Both the position numbers and the translations under genes were made by a program. 64,000 bases of DNA from Anisus vortex (taxonomy: Eukaryota > Mollusca > Gastropoda > Planorbidae): contig OX421505.1 of assembly GCA_949126835.1 (NCBI GenBank), forward strand, positions 2,475,587 to 2,539,586. Reading direction: 5' to 3'. This document shows, piece by piece, positions 1-12,800 of the stretch. The notes below the pieces were generated by a model that worked only from the letters and a program-made list of their open reading frames with translations, was not told where the DNA came from and did not search any database. Within the stretch, counting starts at the first letter, position 1; each line of letters opens with the position of its first letter.

Positions 1-728
1 TTAATCATTCTTATCTTATCTTACGTGTTACGGGCGCTCCTTCTCTGAGAGAAGTGTTCCTTGACCGGACTCTTTTTCGCGTTCACTGCGGGTTCCATTA
101 CAGGGAAAATTGCGTATCTTCTTTATTAAAACACTCGTTTTTATGTATTTCTTACTTTCCTTTATTTAAACACACGAATCTAAGTTGTTATGCGAGTATA
201 GCCTAATAATAGTTTCTCTATTGGGTTTGAAAATGTCTCGCTAGTTCATGTAGAGTTATTAATTTATTTATTTACATTACATAACATTTAATACATTATT
301 ATTATTATATTTATTTATTTATATTTAATTTTGGCGCACAGAGTATTGGGCAAATATTTATAATTTCGTATAACACAATTATACTTTCTCGTGGTCTCTG
401 TGACTTTCAAGTAGACTACCCATTTTTATTTCTATTCGGAAAGCTTCGGGAAAATCCATTCTAGTACTATGTGCATATAAATCTATGTTAATAAAGCACG
501 CATTTAGAAGTTAGCGAGCTGTTGTTGTTGTTTTTTTTGGTTAACTACAAGAACTACGTGTTATTAACCAATGAAATTGAATTTTATCATTGTACATAAG
601 TTCAAAGCATTAAATTCATCTTTGAACATTCATCGAGTGGCTTGAGTTTATTGTTTTATAGTGAACAGGATTTTAGACTGACAACAGAATACCCACGGAT
701 TTTTAACAATACATTAATTAGTGCTTAC
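1..728. other. Intron downstream of exon D8, nothing recognised
   Basis: AT-rich sequence following the donor of exon D8 on the minus strand. No exon of the expected A type (C-x16-C) and no recognisable mobile element was found, so the next exon should lie outside the window. Confidence 0.5.
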
Positions 729-856
729 CTTCATTTCCTTTATACAAACACAGGTGTTGTATGATATCTGCTGAGCTTGAGACCATCGTCACGACCCTTT
801 TATCATCGCATTCAGTTTTCATATCGGCGTAACAAGACTGGAATTTATTATTTGAC
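729..856 (-). CDS. Exon D8 (domain 8, second exon)
   Basis: 128 nt, enters in phase 2 and leaves in phase 1, with acceptor ttgacag and donor gtaagc. It encodes the D pattern FQSCY, C-x7-C-x19-C, ending LCLYKGNE. Last exon of the gene visible in the window. Confidence 0.9.
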
Positions 857-3800
857 CTGTCAATATAAAATCAGGAATCGTATTTACATCTAAGTTCTAT
901 TAGTCTCCACATTGTTTGTACTATAAAGTTGCACACAAGCCATAAAAATATATATTGACAAAGATATGTTTGTAGTATTTCAGACGTGCTTACTAGGAGA
1001 TTGTGTGGCTTGCGAATTGTTTTTCGGCTGTCATACCGAAGGTCACCCTGTTCGAATCCTGGTTCAGGCTAGGAATTTGTTCCCGGGTCATCCCAGCTCT
1101 GATTGGTATCTGACCTTAGCCGAGGTAAAGTAAAGGCGGCTGTTCATAGTACTGGCCACACAATCACCTAGCATGCCGTGGCTACAGAAACCGATAAACG
1201 CTGCTTCACCGGACCTATGTATCAATTCGGTCCGACGGGTAGCCTACTTTACTTTATTTTTATAGGTAGACTCAAGGACTTCCTCCATTCCCGGGAAATA
1301 ATTATTATTCCTCTATATGATTCAAACCTAGAACTTTCGGTAAGCCGGTCTAATGCGCTACCACCATGCACCATGTATATTTATATACTTTCATTATCTT
1401 CATAGTTTGGCTTAAATTCTGATAATACACATTCAAATCTAGATAAAATACCAAAATACAAAAAGGGACATTCAATTCTAGATTTAAAAAAAAACTGCAA
1501 TATTAAAATGAACAAGTCAACAAATTCAGCTTTAGTAAAGCAAAAAAACTGTACTTTTCAATTATCCATGAATTAAAACAGCCTACTGAATATTTTTGAT
1601 TTACTCATAGAAGTTTCTATACAAAAAAAAAGAAAGATACAAATATTTCTTTAATAAATATTAAATATTTTAAGTTGTTTAAAGTCTTTTCGTTATAGGG
1701 TGATGCTGTTATCCAATAGAGTCTGGAATTGATATTTGTCACAAGTTGTGGGGAGAGTCTCACTTGCGGCGTGTATTTCTGTATGACTATGTTGCATCAG
1801 TAAATGGACAAGTCTTAAATATTATGCCAGCATGATGAACCTAAAGGTTAAACGTGCACCAACGTTTCCGGTCCCATTCGTTCATTTGCTAACAAAACAA
1901 ACGAGCCGCAGCGCGCACCGATGGTCCTGGGTTCGAATTCTGGGGGAAGGCTAGAATTTGCTCTTGGGTCTGGAGGGTGTCCCTGAGTCTACCCAGCTCT
2001 GATGGATACCTGACATTAGTTGAGGGTAAAGTAAAGGCGGCTGGCAATTGTGCTGGCCACACAATCTCTTAGTATGCCGTGGCCACAAAAACTGCTAAAC
2101 GCTTCTTGGTCGGCCTCATATATGAATTCGGTTCGACGAGATAATTTACTTTACTCAGTTAATATTGCCCCACCCCCATCAACATTAGGTCAATAGGCCT
2201 ATATATTATATCTATTGGTTTTTGTTTTTGCAGAATCAGTGAGCTGTTGAGGGTTAAGTGATTATTTTAAAAATCGAAAAAATATTATAAAGCAATGGAC
2301 TTACTGACAAAGCCTATTGAAGTTTACTGGCTGCATCTCAGGAGGGAAAAAGTTCAAGGAATTCATATCGCTACAACTACCGTTATTAAGTAGCTCCCTA
2401 CACTTTTTTAAATCCTCACATGCTGTTGAAAGAGTCAAAGTGTTTAAAGTGTGAAAAAAAAATGTTACGATGAGCTTGATTCTTCGGATGTACTACATTT
2501 GTCAATGTTCTATGTGTTGTGATGTGTCAATGTTCTATGTGTTGTGATGTAATGTGTTTGACAATGTTCTATGTGTTGTGATGTGTTAATGTTCTATGTG
2601 TTGTGATGTACTATGTTTGACAATGTTCTATGTGTTGTGATGTAATGTGTTTGACAATGTTCTATGTGTTGTGATGTAATGTGTTTGACAATGTTCTATG
2701 TGTTGTGATGTAATGTGTTTGACAATGTTCTATGTGTTGTGATGTGTCAATGTTCTATGTGTTGTGATGTACTATGTTTGACAATGTTCTATGTGTTGTG
2801 ATGTGTCAATGTTCTATGTGTTGTGATGTACTGTGTTTGACAATGTTCTATGTGTTGTTATATACTATTTTGACAATGTTCTTTGTGCTGTGACCTACAG
2901 CATGTTGTTTCTTCCAAGTTAATATTCTAAATGAAAGTTGTTGATATTTGCACTAAAGTTAAGTTTAAAATGTCGCTTACGATTTTCTGCACAGTTGTAT
3001 GTCAACATAATCTCCATGTAGTAAATGAACCAGATGTTCCTAGCAGTAGAAACAAAGTGACTCTCACAGTGATACATCAGTGCCGCAGTAACACAGTCTC
3101 TCAATCTCTTAATAAAGCTGGCAGTTTTGTTTTTTCATTGCATAAAAACAAAAGTTCAGTTCTTTTTAATATGTCCATAAATATCAATCTGTGTAGCTTA
3201 TCTTTTAAATAGCTTATTAATCTATATATTTTACAGACGCTCCAGCTATAAAAAAAAAAGATTATTGCCTCCTACGCTCATCCGTGGTCAGAGCTAGTCT
3301 TGCATTTTGATTTATGCTTCAAACGATTTTGAGTTACTGGTTTTCCTGCTTTGTTCAGGCAACCCATTCCAAGTACAGATTTAGAAAAGGTAGGCCTACT
3401 TATAAGCATTTGTTCTTGCATATGGGATAAGAAAGCATTTTTGTCTTTTAACTTAGAAATACAACACACTAACAATCTGTTGCAATTTCCATATAAACAA
3501 AACAAAATCATTTTCCTTTGCCCTTATGCGCGAGCACATGCATATAAGTATTCTTTGTTCCCAAGTGGCATCCGGCAAAGAAATGGGTTGCCTGAACAAA
3601 TCAGGAAAACCAGTAACTTAACATCATTTAAAACACTAATAAAAATGCAAGACTAGACTCGGACCACGGATGAGTGTAGGATGCAAAAATCTTCTTTATA
3701 GAAGGAGCGTCTGTAATGTATAAGATAAAATAAGACAAATGTATGATTAATATAACTAAATATATATTTATTTTCTAAAAAAATATTATAAATATAAATA

Positions 3801-6800
3801 TTTATTTTTAAATATATATTATTTCTCTTAATAAATAAATATAGAGTAATTAAACAATATATTTAGGAAAATGTAGGCTATACATTTTTATTGGCAAAAT
3901 GTTGAAAATCGTTTCAAATATCAATAAACAAAACTTAAATAAAGCCACAGCAGAATGGGAAGCAAACTCCCTAACAGCACACTAGATGTTAACTCAATAT
4001 TGGTCCAAGATTTATCCAATATTCAAATCTCGGGCCTTATGTTAAGCCTATATTTGGCCAAGATTGGGTGTTGCTATGCTAGGGCGTCGGCTTTCCATTA
4101 CGTCTCGCTCAGCTTTAACACTCACATGCACACATTGACAGACTTTGCCTCCGCTCCATATTGCTCAGCGTGGTGCTGCGCCACAATAAGGTCCAGCTCA
4201 TAGTTCATCACGCAGACTTGTAAACCACTTTGTATGAACTGATGGAGCGTCTGGTTTGAGGCACAGGAGGAGTTGGCGAACTTCTTAACTCCTAAAAAAA
4301 AAAGTTTTACACCCCAACAGTTAAAAGAAAAAAAGTGGTTTGCAACATAGGGCACGCCTGCCAGACTACTTGGCACGCAGAGCAATTTTTGATGGCACGC
4401 GGAAGACTTGCAAAAAGTCAATTCAAGTCTTTTCTACACGAAATGAGCAGGTTGATGTTTAGGCTGTTCTAATTCTGAATTAATTAATCTGCCATATACC
4501 GACCCCTGCCATATACCGATCCCTGCAATATACCGATCCCTGCAATATACTGATCTCTGCCATATACCATCTGCGTTGGGAAGTGTTTCACATGTGATAT
4601 GGTTTTATCCTGGATTGTTTAGTATGCGATTATTACTATGTCACCGTGGACCACAATACACGCAGGGTGTAAGATTTATGCAACACTGTCTTATTATAAT
4701 ATTATCAACTTGTGAGTAATTAGTCCAAGCTATGAGTGACTTAGAGCCTTCTTGAAAGAAATGCCCCGATTTTAATAAAAATTTTCTTAGTTTTGGCGTG
4801 CCATGAAAAACCATTCAACACGAAAGATAAGATATGTGTGCTCCTGTAAAGTTTCCTAACAAATTATGTGAGTAAAGTTGATGCAATAAACAGCTCATTT
4901 CATTATTCATCATCTTGGAAAATGAGATTAATTAGCAATTTAATGAAATGTTTATAGATAAGAATAAAGGAACTAATTAAAAGTAGTATAAGAAAAAAGT
5001 TACAAGTTTGTGACTTTAACCAAGGAGGATTTTTACAGTTATTTACAGTAACATTTTTTAAAAAGTTTATGACAGTAATAAGAATAAGTTAACAGTTTAT
5101 GATATTAATAAAGAAGAATTTAACAGTTTATGATATTAATAAAGAAGAATTAAACAGTTTATGATATTAATAAAGACGAATTTAACAGTTTATGATATTA
5201 TAAAGAAGAAGTTAACAGTTTATGACAGTAATGAAGACGTTAACAGTTTATGACATCAATTAAGAAAAAGTTAATAGTTTATAACAGTAAAAAAGTAAAA
5301 ATGAAAACTTACTTTGGTTTACTTTATCAGAACACAGGTAATCTAGTACTTGTGTTACTCTCACCATGCTGATCAATAGTTCTGAATCTTGACACACATT
5401 CTCTTTACTAGAATAACACGGTTCAAATTCTTTCTTCAGTCTGTAAAACACAATATATATTGTGTGTAGCTTTAATTGTTTTGTTGTTTGTAAGTTTAAC
5501 AGTTATTTCAGCGGATATATTTTAACATTATAAACAGATTTTAGCTACGATCATCTGGGAAAAGTGGTAATTATAGTATAATGATAGGTGGATATATTGT
5601 TATATGCTGACTATTGGTTAGAATTGACACGTCTTAACGAGGCCTGGTCATTACTTTCAATGCATGCATGAACTTTCGGTTTATTTCCGGCAACAAACTT
5701 TAAATAATGTTGTTTTTTTCTTGGCCTTTTTTAAGTATAGCACAGTATATCTTTTAGAAAAATAAAATAATCTGTTTTTAACATGAAAAGTGAGCATGCG
5801 ATAATTAATAGTTGACGTGTTAGTCGCGTTAAGTTTAATTAAAACAAATTTTAATTTGTTAGTTTACAACAAGCGTACGCTTAATTAAATATATAGATCA
5901 GGTGTCAATGCATACATGTACTTCCGGTTTAATTCCGGCATAATATTTAAATGAGCTTTTCATATATCTTACACTCAAAATACATTCTTCACATCTGCTT
6001 CACCGTTTACTTTCGGTTTCGGCCTCAACTGATATTGACTTATAGTCATAAGACGAATATCTATTCTAACTTTCAAAATTCAGACTGCAACGCCAGTGCT
6101 GCATCTATTACTCTGCTTATTGATAATTTAATTTAGTTAAACTATTGTTAAACTATTGTGAACTATTAATCTGTGTTATTTAATTACCCCCCAAAAATGT
6201 CGAAAAATGGACTGTGAGATTACTTCACAAGAATCTTAAAATCATTTGTTCGGTCACTTCAGTTTATTTTTCGGTTTCAACCGAAGGTGTAGTGAAACTT
6301 TCTGTTTTAGCCGAAAGTCAATTTATAACTTTCGGTATGGTTTTGTTTTCGGTCGAAACCAAAATGGCCGGCCTCCAGACACAATTGAATCCAGATATAA
6401 CGAGTCCTAACAATATGCATATCCGTCATTTTGACGGGCATAAATACTAGTATGCACACAAATGACATTCTATTCACTTACTGACAAAGAGCATTGTATT
6501 TCTTTTCATCGTTAAGGACCAACATAGTCCCATCGAATGTATCCATCAAGCCAGCTTTATGTAGTGGAGTCTTACACTCCGTCACAGCAACACACTGTTC
6601 AGCTGTTTTGTGTGAATAAATCAAGTAAAGGTTAGTTCTTTTCCCTCATCTTACATGTTTCAGACACTCCTTCTATAAAGAAGGCTTTTGCGTCCTACGC
6701 TTATACGTGGACTGAGTATAATCTTGCATTTTAGTAACTTTTCCTTAACAATAAGTTCATTGTTTTTTCCTGGATCATTCATAAAAAGAATGGCGAACAC

Positions 6801-9800
6801 CTAAGTATTACATTTGTATGAATAAACTGACGCTAGATTTGATAACACCATTCACACTATTCACTTATAAGCGAGTTATAGGAATAAAACAATTAATTAG
6901 AACAAATCTATAGAATAAAATGTAAACATGAAAGAATATTGGCTTTGGCTTCAAGAATGTTACTTCCGTGCCTAATCCATTCTTTTTATAGCCTAGATCA
7001 CTGGTACGCACAAACGTATCATCACGGTAAAGACCTAACTCAAACTAAAAATTCTAAGTACTTAAGAGTAATAATAAATGATTCGTTATCTTGGAAACAC
7101 ATCGATGTGAAGCAATTAAAAAAAAATCTAACAAAACATTCGGTGTCATAAAAAATAACTTGTACAAATGTAAAAAGAAATATAAATCTAAAATGCTATC
7201 ACACATTAGATAGGCCTATACTAGAATATGCATCTTCTGTATGGGACCCATCAGCTAAAGAAAACATTTTCAAAATTAGAACAAATTCAGAAAAGAGCTG
7301 CAAGGTTCATTACGGGCGAATATTCATAACTGACAAGAGTAACACTAATAGTCAAATAACTAACCTAGAAACACTAGAGGACAAAAGGGCAAAGAGTAAA
7401 GTAGTATTAATACATAAGGCATTAAACTCTAATTTAGAAATACAACCCAATAATAAGCTGTTGCAATGCTCAGATTAGCATAAGGCCTATAACATTTTCC
7501 TTATCCCTTATGCAAGAACAAATGCATATAAGTTCAGTACTCTTTCTTCCCGAGTGGCATCCAGGCATGGAATGCGTTGCCAGAACAAAGCAGTGACTTA
7601 ACATCATTTACAACACTAAAAGAAATGCAGGGCTAGACCCTAATTGTGAATGCACATAGCACACAATAATCTACTTTATGGAATGTATAAAATACGATAA
7701 GAGATCTAGTGACAATGTAAGATACAATAACAAAATATATTATCAATGTGTATACGAATTATTTATTGCATAAACAAAGGCTCACTTACAAATCGGTTTG
7801 TCACAGCCAAACTCTTTGGCAGATGGCGCGTTTGCAATGTGCCACAAAGTTTTGGCATAATAAGCATAACTTATGCCGCAGTGTCTCTTTAATTCCACTG
7901 TGTAACATCTCATATGTCTGTCCAAAATCCTGATTTCCATTTGTAATTGTATATTTAGGAATATATGACACGTTAATATAACTGGTTTATAAAGCAGTTC
8001 ATATGTTTTAATAACATATTTGTCAACAATGACATATAATTTGGATCTAGCTATTTTGGTAAACTAAAACTGTTTGCATTATTGTTGATTTCAAGGTAAA
8101 TCATAAGCCATACCATCATTTTATAATACTAGCTGTAAATTTCCTTTAAAACTTTTTTCTTTTTTTTTTAATGGGGTATACATAATTTCATATAGTCTAA
8201 TAATAATTCTATTTATATAGCGCTGCCAACAAACATAATGTAAGCTCAGAGCGTATTTAACATTGAACAACAAACAAGCAGAAATATGGATATAATTCTC
8301 TAGGCTAAAAGGAATTTATAGAGCTAATTAATAATCTCAAAATGTTACAAACATATGTCATATATATTGTTTTTCCAAGAATTGGAACACGCAATGTTTA
8401 TTCTTCTTCCCCCTCTTTTTCTCACTAAACAGGATTTTGTGGGCGGGGCTTAGGCTTCCGATCGCTGGACGTTTAGTGGGAAGACAAATGATTCTACTTA
8501 ATGTTGGGATTCTGTGTTGATCTCAAATTCTCAGGGTCTGGGAACGACTCATTATTTAATAGGGGAAGTTCCTATCGTTTTGTTATGAGTTTTGTAATGA
8601 TACCATGATTTTCACCCCTACTGGTAATGGGTCTGTCCCTTGCACCACTCGGATAGTATTTAATGATTTGTTTGTCTGAAAGACAGAGAGTTTCAAAATA
8701 TGTTTCTTTCAGAACGTTTGTGTTTGCACTATTTTATTCTAACTGTACATAATAGATATATTGTATATATTGAACATATCACCTGAATTAAACTATCAAC
8801 AACAGTTACACTGAAGCTTCCTTGTCAAGTTACTATTCTATTGTGTTGTATACATTACTATAAGATTTATCTACTACTCTAATGTCCAGGAAAGGAAATG
8901 TTGGAACACAAATACTGAGTTTGTGCCCAGGACTATAAGAAGAGTTCGTGTAATACTGAAACATAAATAATAATAATTACAGTCTCCCCTAGGACTAACG
9001 AGAATTATCAGCAAGATCTACACAGCTCTGGCCACAAGGGGATTGTGGACGTAACAAAATTTGGTGGTCTCGTTTGGTATATTTGAGTTCTACTTTTCCC
9101 GATCTAGGATTGAAAAAAAATTTGTTGATCTTGTCTGGAAAATTTGAGTTATATTTTTCCTGACCTAGAAATATTTTGTGACATTAGTAGTACTGAGAGC
9201 GGCATATTTGTGTTTCGTTTTCTAGGACTGTGAAACTATTCTTTTTAAAAAGAGGAGAGAACTGGTTTGCGTATTTATTCCTTTGGAAGTGTGAAGATTC
9301 CACGAAGTGTGTAATAGTATATTGTGCAAATTTCTGGACAAATCGTAAGTTGGAACTTTATATTTTACTATACAATATATACTACTCTACTATCACAAAT
9401 ATTTCGAACGCTATACTATGGCTTCGAATATATCAAGAGAGGAACTTAATGCCATGTCATTTGCTGAACTAAAAGAATTAGCTGAGTCCTTTGGGATTGA
9501 GGCAGGACAGGCAAGACCTAATCGTAATCGTTTGATCAAAGAAATTATGACATGTTTGAACGGGCAGAATGCCATGAACACTGGTAATGTAGTTGAAGTG
9601 GGCCAGAACGATATCAATGAAGATTATGTAGCTCCCAGTGGGGGCGAGGTAATTGCCCACGGAGACGAGGTAAAAAATATGTCATCTAGATCATCAAACA
9701 ATGATGAAGATGAAGGGTTGAGTGAAAACCTAAAATTCCAATTAGCTATGAAGAGAATGGAATTGGAAAGAATGAGGATAGAAACTGAAAGAGAAAGTGA

Positions 9801-12800
9801 AAGAATTAGGATAGAAACTGAAAGGGAAAATGAAAGAATTAGGATTGAAAGCAGAGAAAGGATAGAGATGGCACGCATGAACAGACCTGACTATCGTAGG
9901 GACAGCAATGGTATGGATATTAGCGCAATGAAGCAACACTTGCCTATATTAAGAGAAGAAGATGTTCAAGATTTCTTTTTGCTTTTTGAGAGGATAGCTG
10001 TAGATTATCAGTTCCCTGATGATAAGATGGCCTTATTGTTAAGGTCAACTCTCAACAAAGGAAAAGCATTGGACGTAGTGTTGAGTTTAACACCCGAGGA
10101 AATAAATGACTATGAAGTGATCAAAGATAGGGTGCTAAAAAGTTATTCCCTGACACCAGAAAAATATAGAAAGCTATTTAGAGACAGAAAGAAGGCATAT
10201 GATCAAACTCATGTAGACTTTTTGAGACAAAAGGAGAAAATGTTAGAACAGTGGCTAAGGTCACAGAATGTAAGTGAGTTTGATAAACTCAAGAACCTAA
10301 TATTGTTTGAGGAATTCAATGATTGTATTCGAGTGGATATTAAAACCCACATCTCAGACCGAAGGGTTGAAGATGTGCATGAAGCTGCTAGATTGGCAGA
10401 TAACTATGCCATAATTCACGCCAGCATAAAGCCATATTATGCTGACAAACCCAAAGTGCACAAACCAGAGCCCAAGGAGGCTAGTATACCAAAAGAGACA
10501 AGTGAAAACAATAATAAGAACAGTGGTGTAAATAATAATAGTAACTTAGTTCATTTCAGGAAGCAGACAGATGTAAATAAAGCAAAGGTGGTATGTTTCA
10601 ATTGCAAGAAAGAGGGCCACATGAAGCAAGATTGTTGGATCCTTACCAAGAAGCAAGGTGCTATTCTACACTGAGCAAGAGTGCAGAAAGACAGCAAGCA
10701 GACAGAAGAGTGTGCAACACAGGGTCAAGAAACTCAAAAGAAATGCGGCCGGCATCGCCCATAGTCGTGGAGTCGATGGTTTTTGAGAACAGCCTATCTA
10801 AGGTAAAAGAGAATAGCTGTACTCAATCTATTATGCTTTCAGAAGGCCGTGAGGAACAGATGGTTCCTGAAGTCCCAGAAGAGGACGACCTATCCGATTT
10901 TCGACCCTTTGTCGTGTCGACAGAAGTCGATGTACTCAGCAAGAAGAAAATACAGATATTACGTGACACGGGTTCTGCTGTCAGCGTGATCCTGGAGGGC
11001 AGTGTGCCGTTAACAGATGCCACCAGTACCGGTGAGTCTGTTGTGCATAGAGGTGCTAGTATGGAGGCTGTGGAAGCTCCAATGCACAGAATAAAACTCG
11101 AGTCGGAGATTTTTACAGGTAACATTTTAGTGGGAGTGTGGCGCGCACTACCCGTCAAAGGCGTTTCCATGATATTAGGAAATGACATTATGGGCGGCAG
11201 AGTCACTGTCGAGCCCATGGTTAAAGTGTTGGAGACAAAGATGGCGGAGGACAAAAACCTACGTCCTGCCAATGAACGCCCAACATGTGCACTGACAAGA
11301 GCAATGCAGAAAAAGAAGTCGGTAAAGACTCCTGCTACGCCGTGTAGTGCAACGAAAGATGTGTTTGTCTGTTCTGAAGACACACATGCGAATGAAACAG
11401 TGATAACAGAAACACCTGACATCGATTTAAGTGCTACGTTCTTTGCTGAACTAACAACTGGTGATGCAACAGAGAACGATAATGTTTTGTCACCCAAGCA
11501 GAAATTGGTGAAAGAACAATTGAATGACGAAGTAATAATGCAACTCAGAATGAAAGCTGTTGATGAAAAGACTGCAGATGCAATGGCGGAATGTTTCTAC
11601 ATGAAAGATGAAGTGTTGATGAGAAAGTCGAAACCGCCTAACTCAGGTACAAACGAGTGGGACAGTATTCACCAGATTGTAATACCTAAGTGCTATCGTC
11701 AAGATATACTGCGTATGGCGCATGATCTTCCTTTTGCTGGTCACATGGGAGTCCGAAAAACGCACCACCGTATCCTCCCTTACTTCTACTGGCCAGGACT
11801 GAGAAGAGATGTCGAACAATACTGCAAGACTTGCCACGTATGCCAAATGATAGGACGTCCTAACCAACGAATTCCTGTCGCTCCACTCCAGCCGATACCA
11901 GCGTTCGACGAACCATTCAGTCATATACTCATTGATTGCGTGGGCCCGTTGCCGAAAACAAAAGCCGGTTTTCAATACTTGCTCACAGTCATGTGTTCAT
12001 CCACTCGCTTCCCGGAAGCCATTCCGTTGCGGAACATAACAACAGTGAAGGTGGTAGACGCCCTGACAAATTTCTTCACACGTTATGGCCTACCAAAGAC
12101 AGTACAGTCCGACCAGGGGACTAACTTTACTTCGAACATTTTCAAACAAGTCATGGAACAATTAGGGATAAGCCATAGACTATCAAGTGCCTATCATCCT
12201 GAGAGCCAGGGAGCTCTGGAAAGGTTTCATCAGACATTAAAATCGATGCTTAAAAGTACTGTTATGAAAACGAGAAAGACTGGGATAAGGGTGTGCCTTA
12301 TGTTCTGTTCGCTGCAAGGGAGGCCACTCAGGAATCCCTGGGGTTTAGCCCATTCGAACTTGTGTATTGACACTCAGTCAGAGGTCCGTTGAAACTTCTA
12401 CATGAAACTTGGCTAACGGACAGTGAACCGATTGGACTTTTGTCATATGTAGATAAATTTAAAAATTGGCTTTATCATGCTTTTAACCATGTGAAGATTC
12501 ATTTTCCACAGATGCAGGAGCGTATGAGACAGAACTATGACCGTAAAGCTACAGCTAGAACTTTTGCACCAGGTGACAAAGTTCTTGTGTTTCTACCTTT
12601 GCAAAATCAGCATTTAAGTGCAAAGTTTAGTGGACCCTATGAGATAGAGTCAAAGCTTGGCGAGGTCAATTATTTGATAAAGACTCCTGACCGGAGACAA
12701 AAGCAGAGGGTATGCCATATTAATTTGCTTAAGCCCTATGTATCCAGGGAAAAGAGTAAACCACGGGAGGCCCCCATGATTTCGTTAGCTAGAGTCCCGA

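Noticed and set aside
10823..11497. 224-codon open frame antisense to pol
   Set aside because: Shadow of the protease-integrase frame on the other strand; no recognisable domain.
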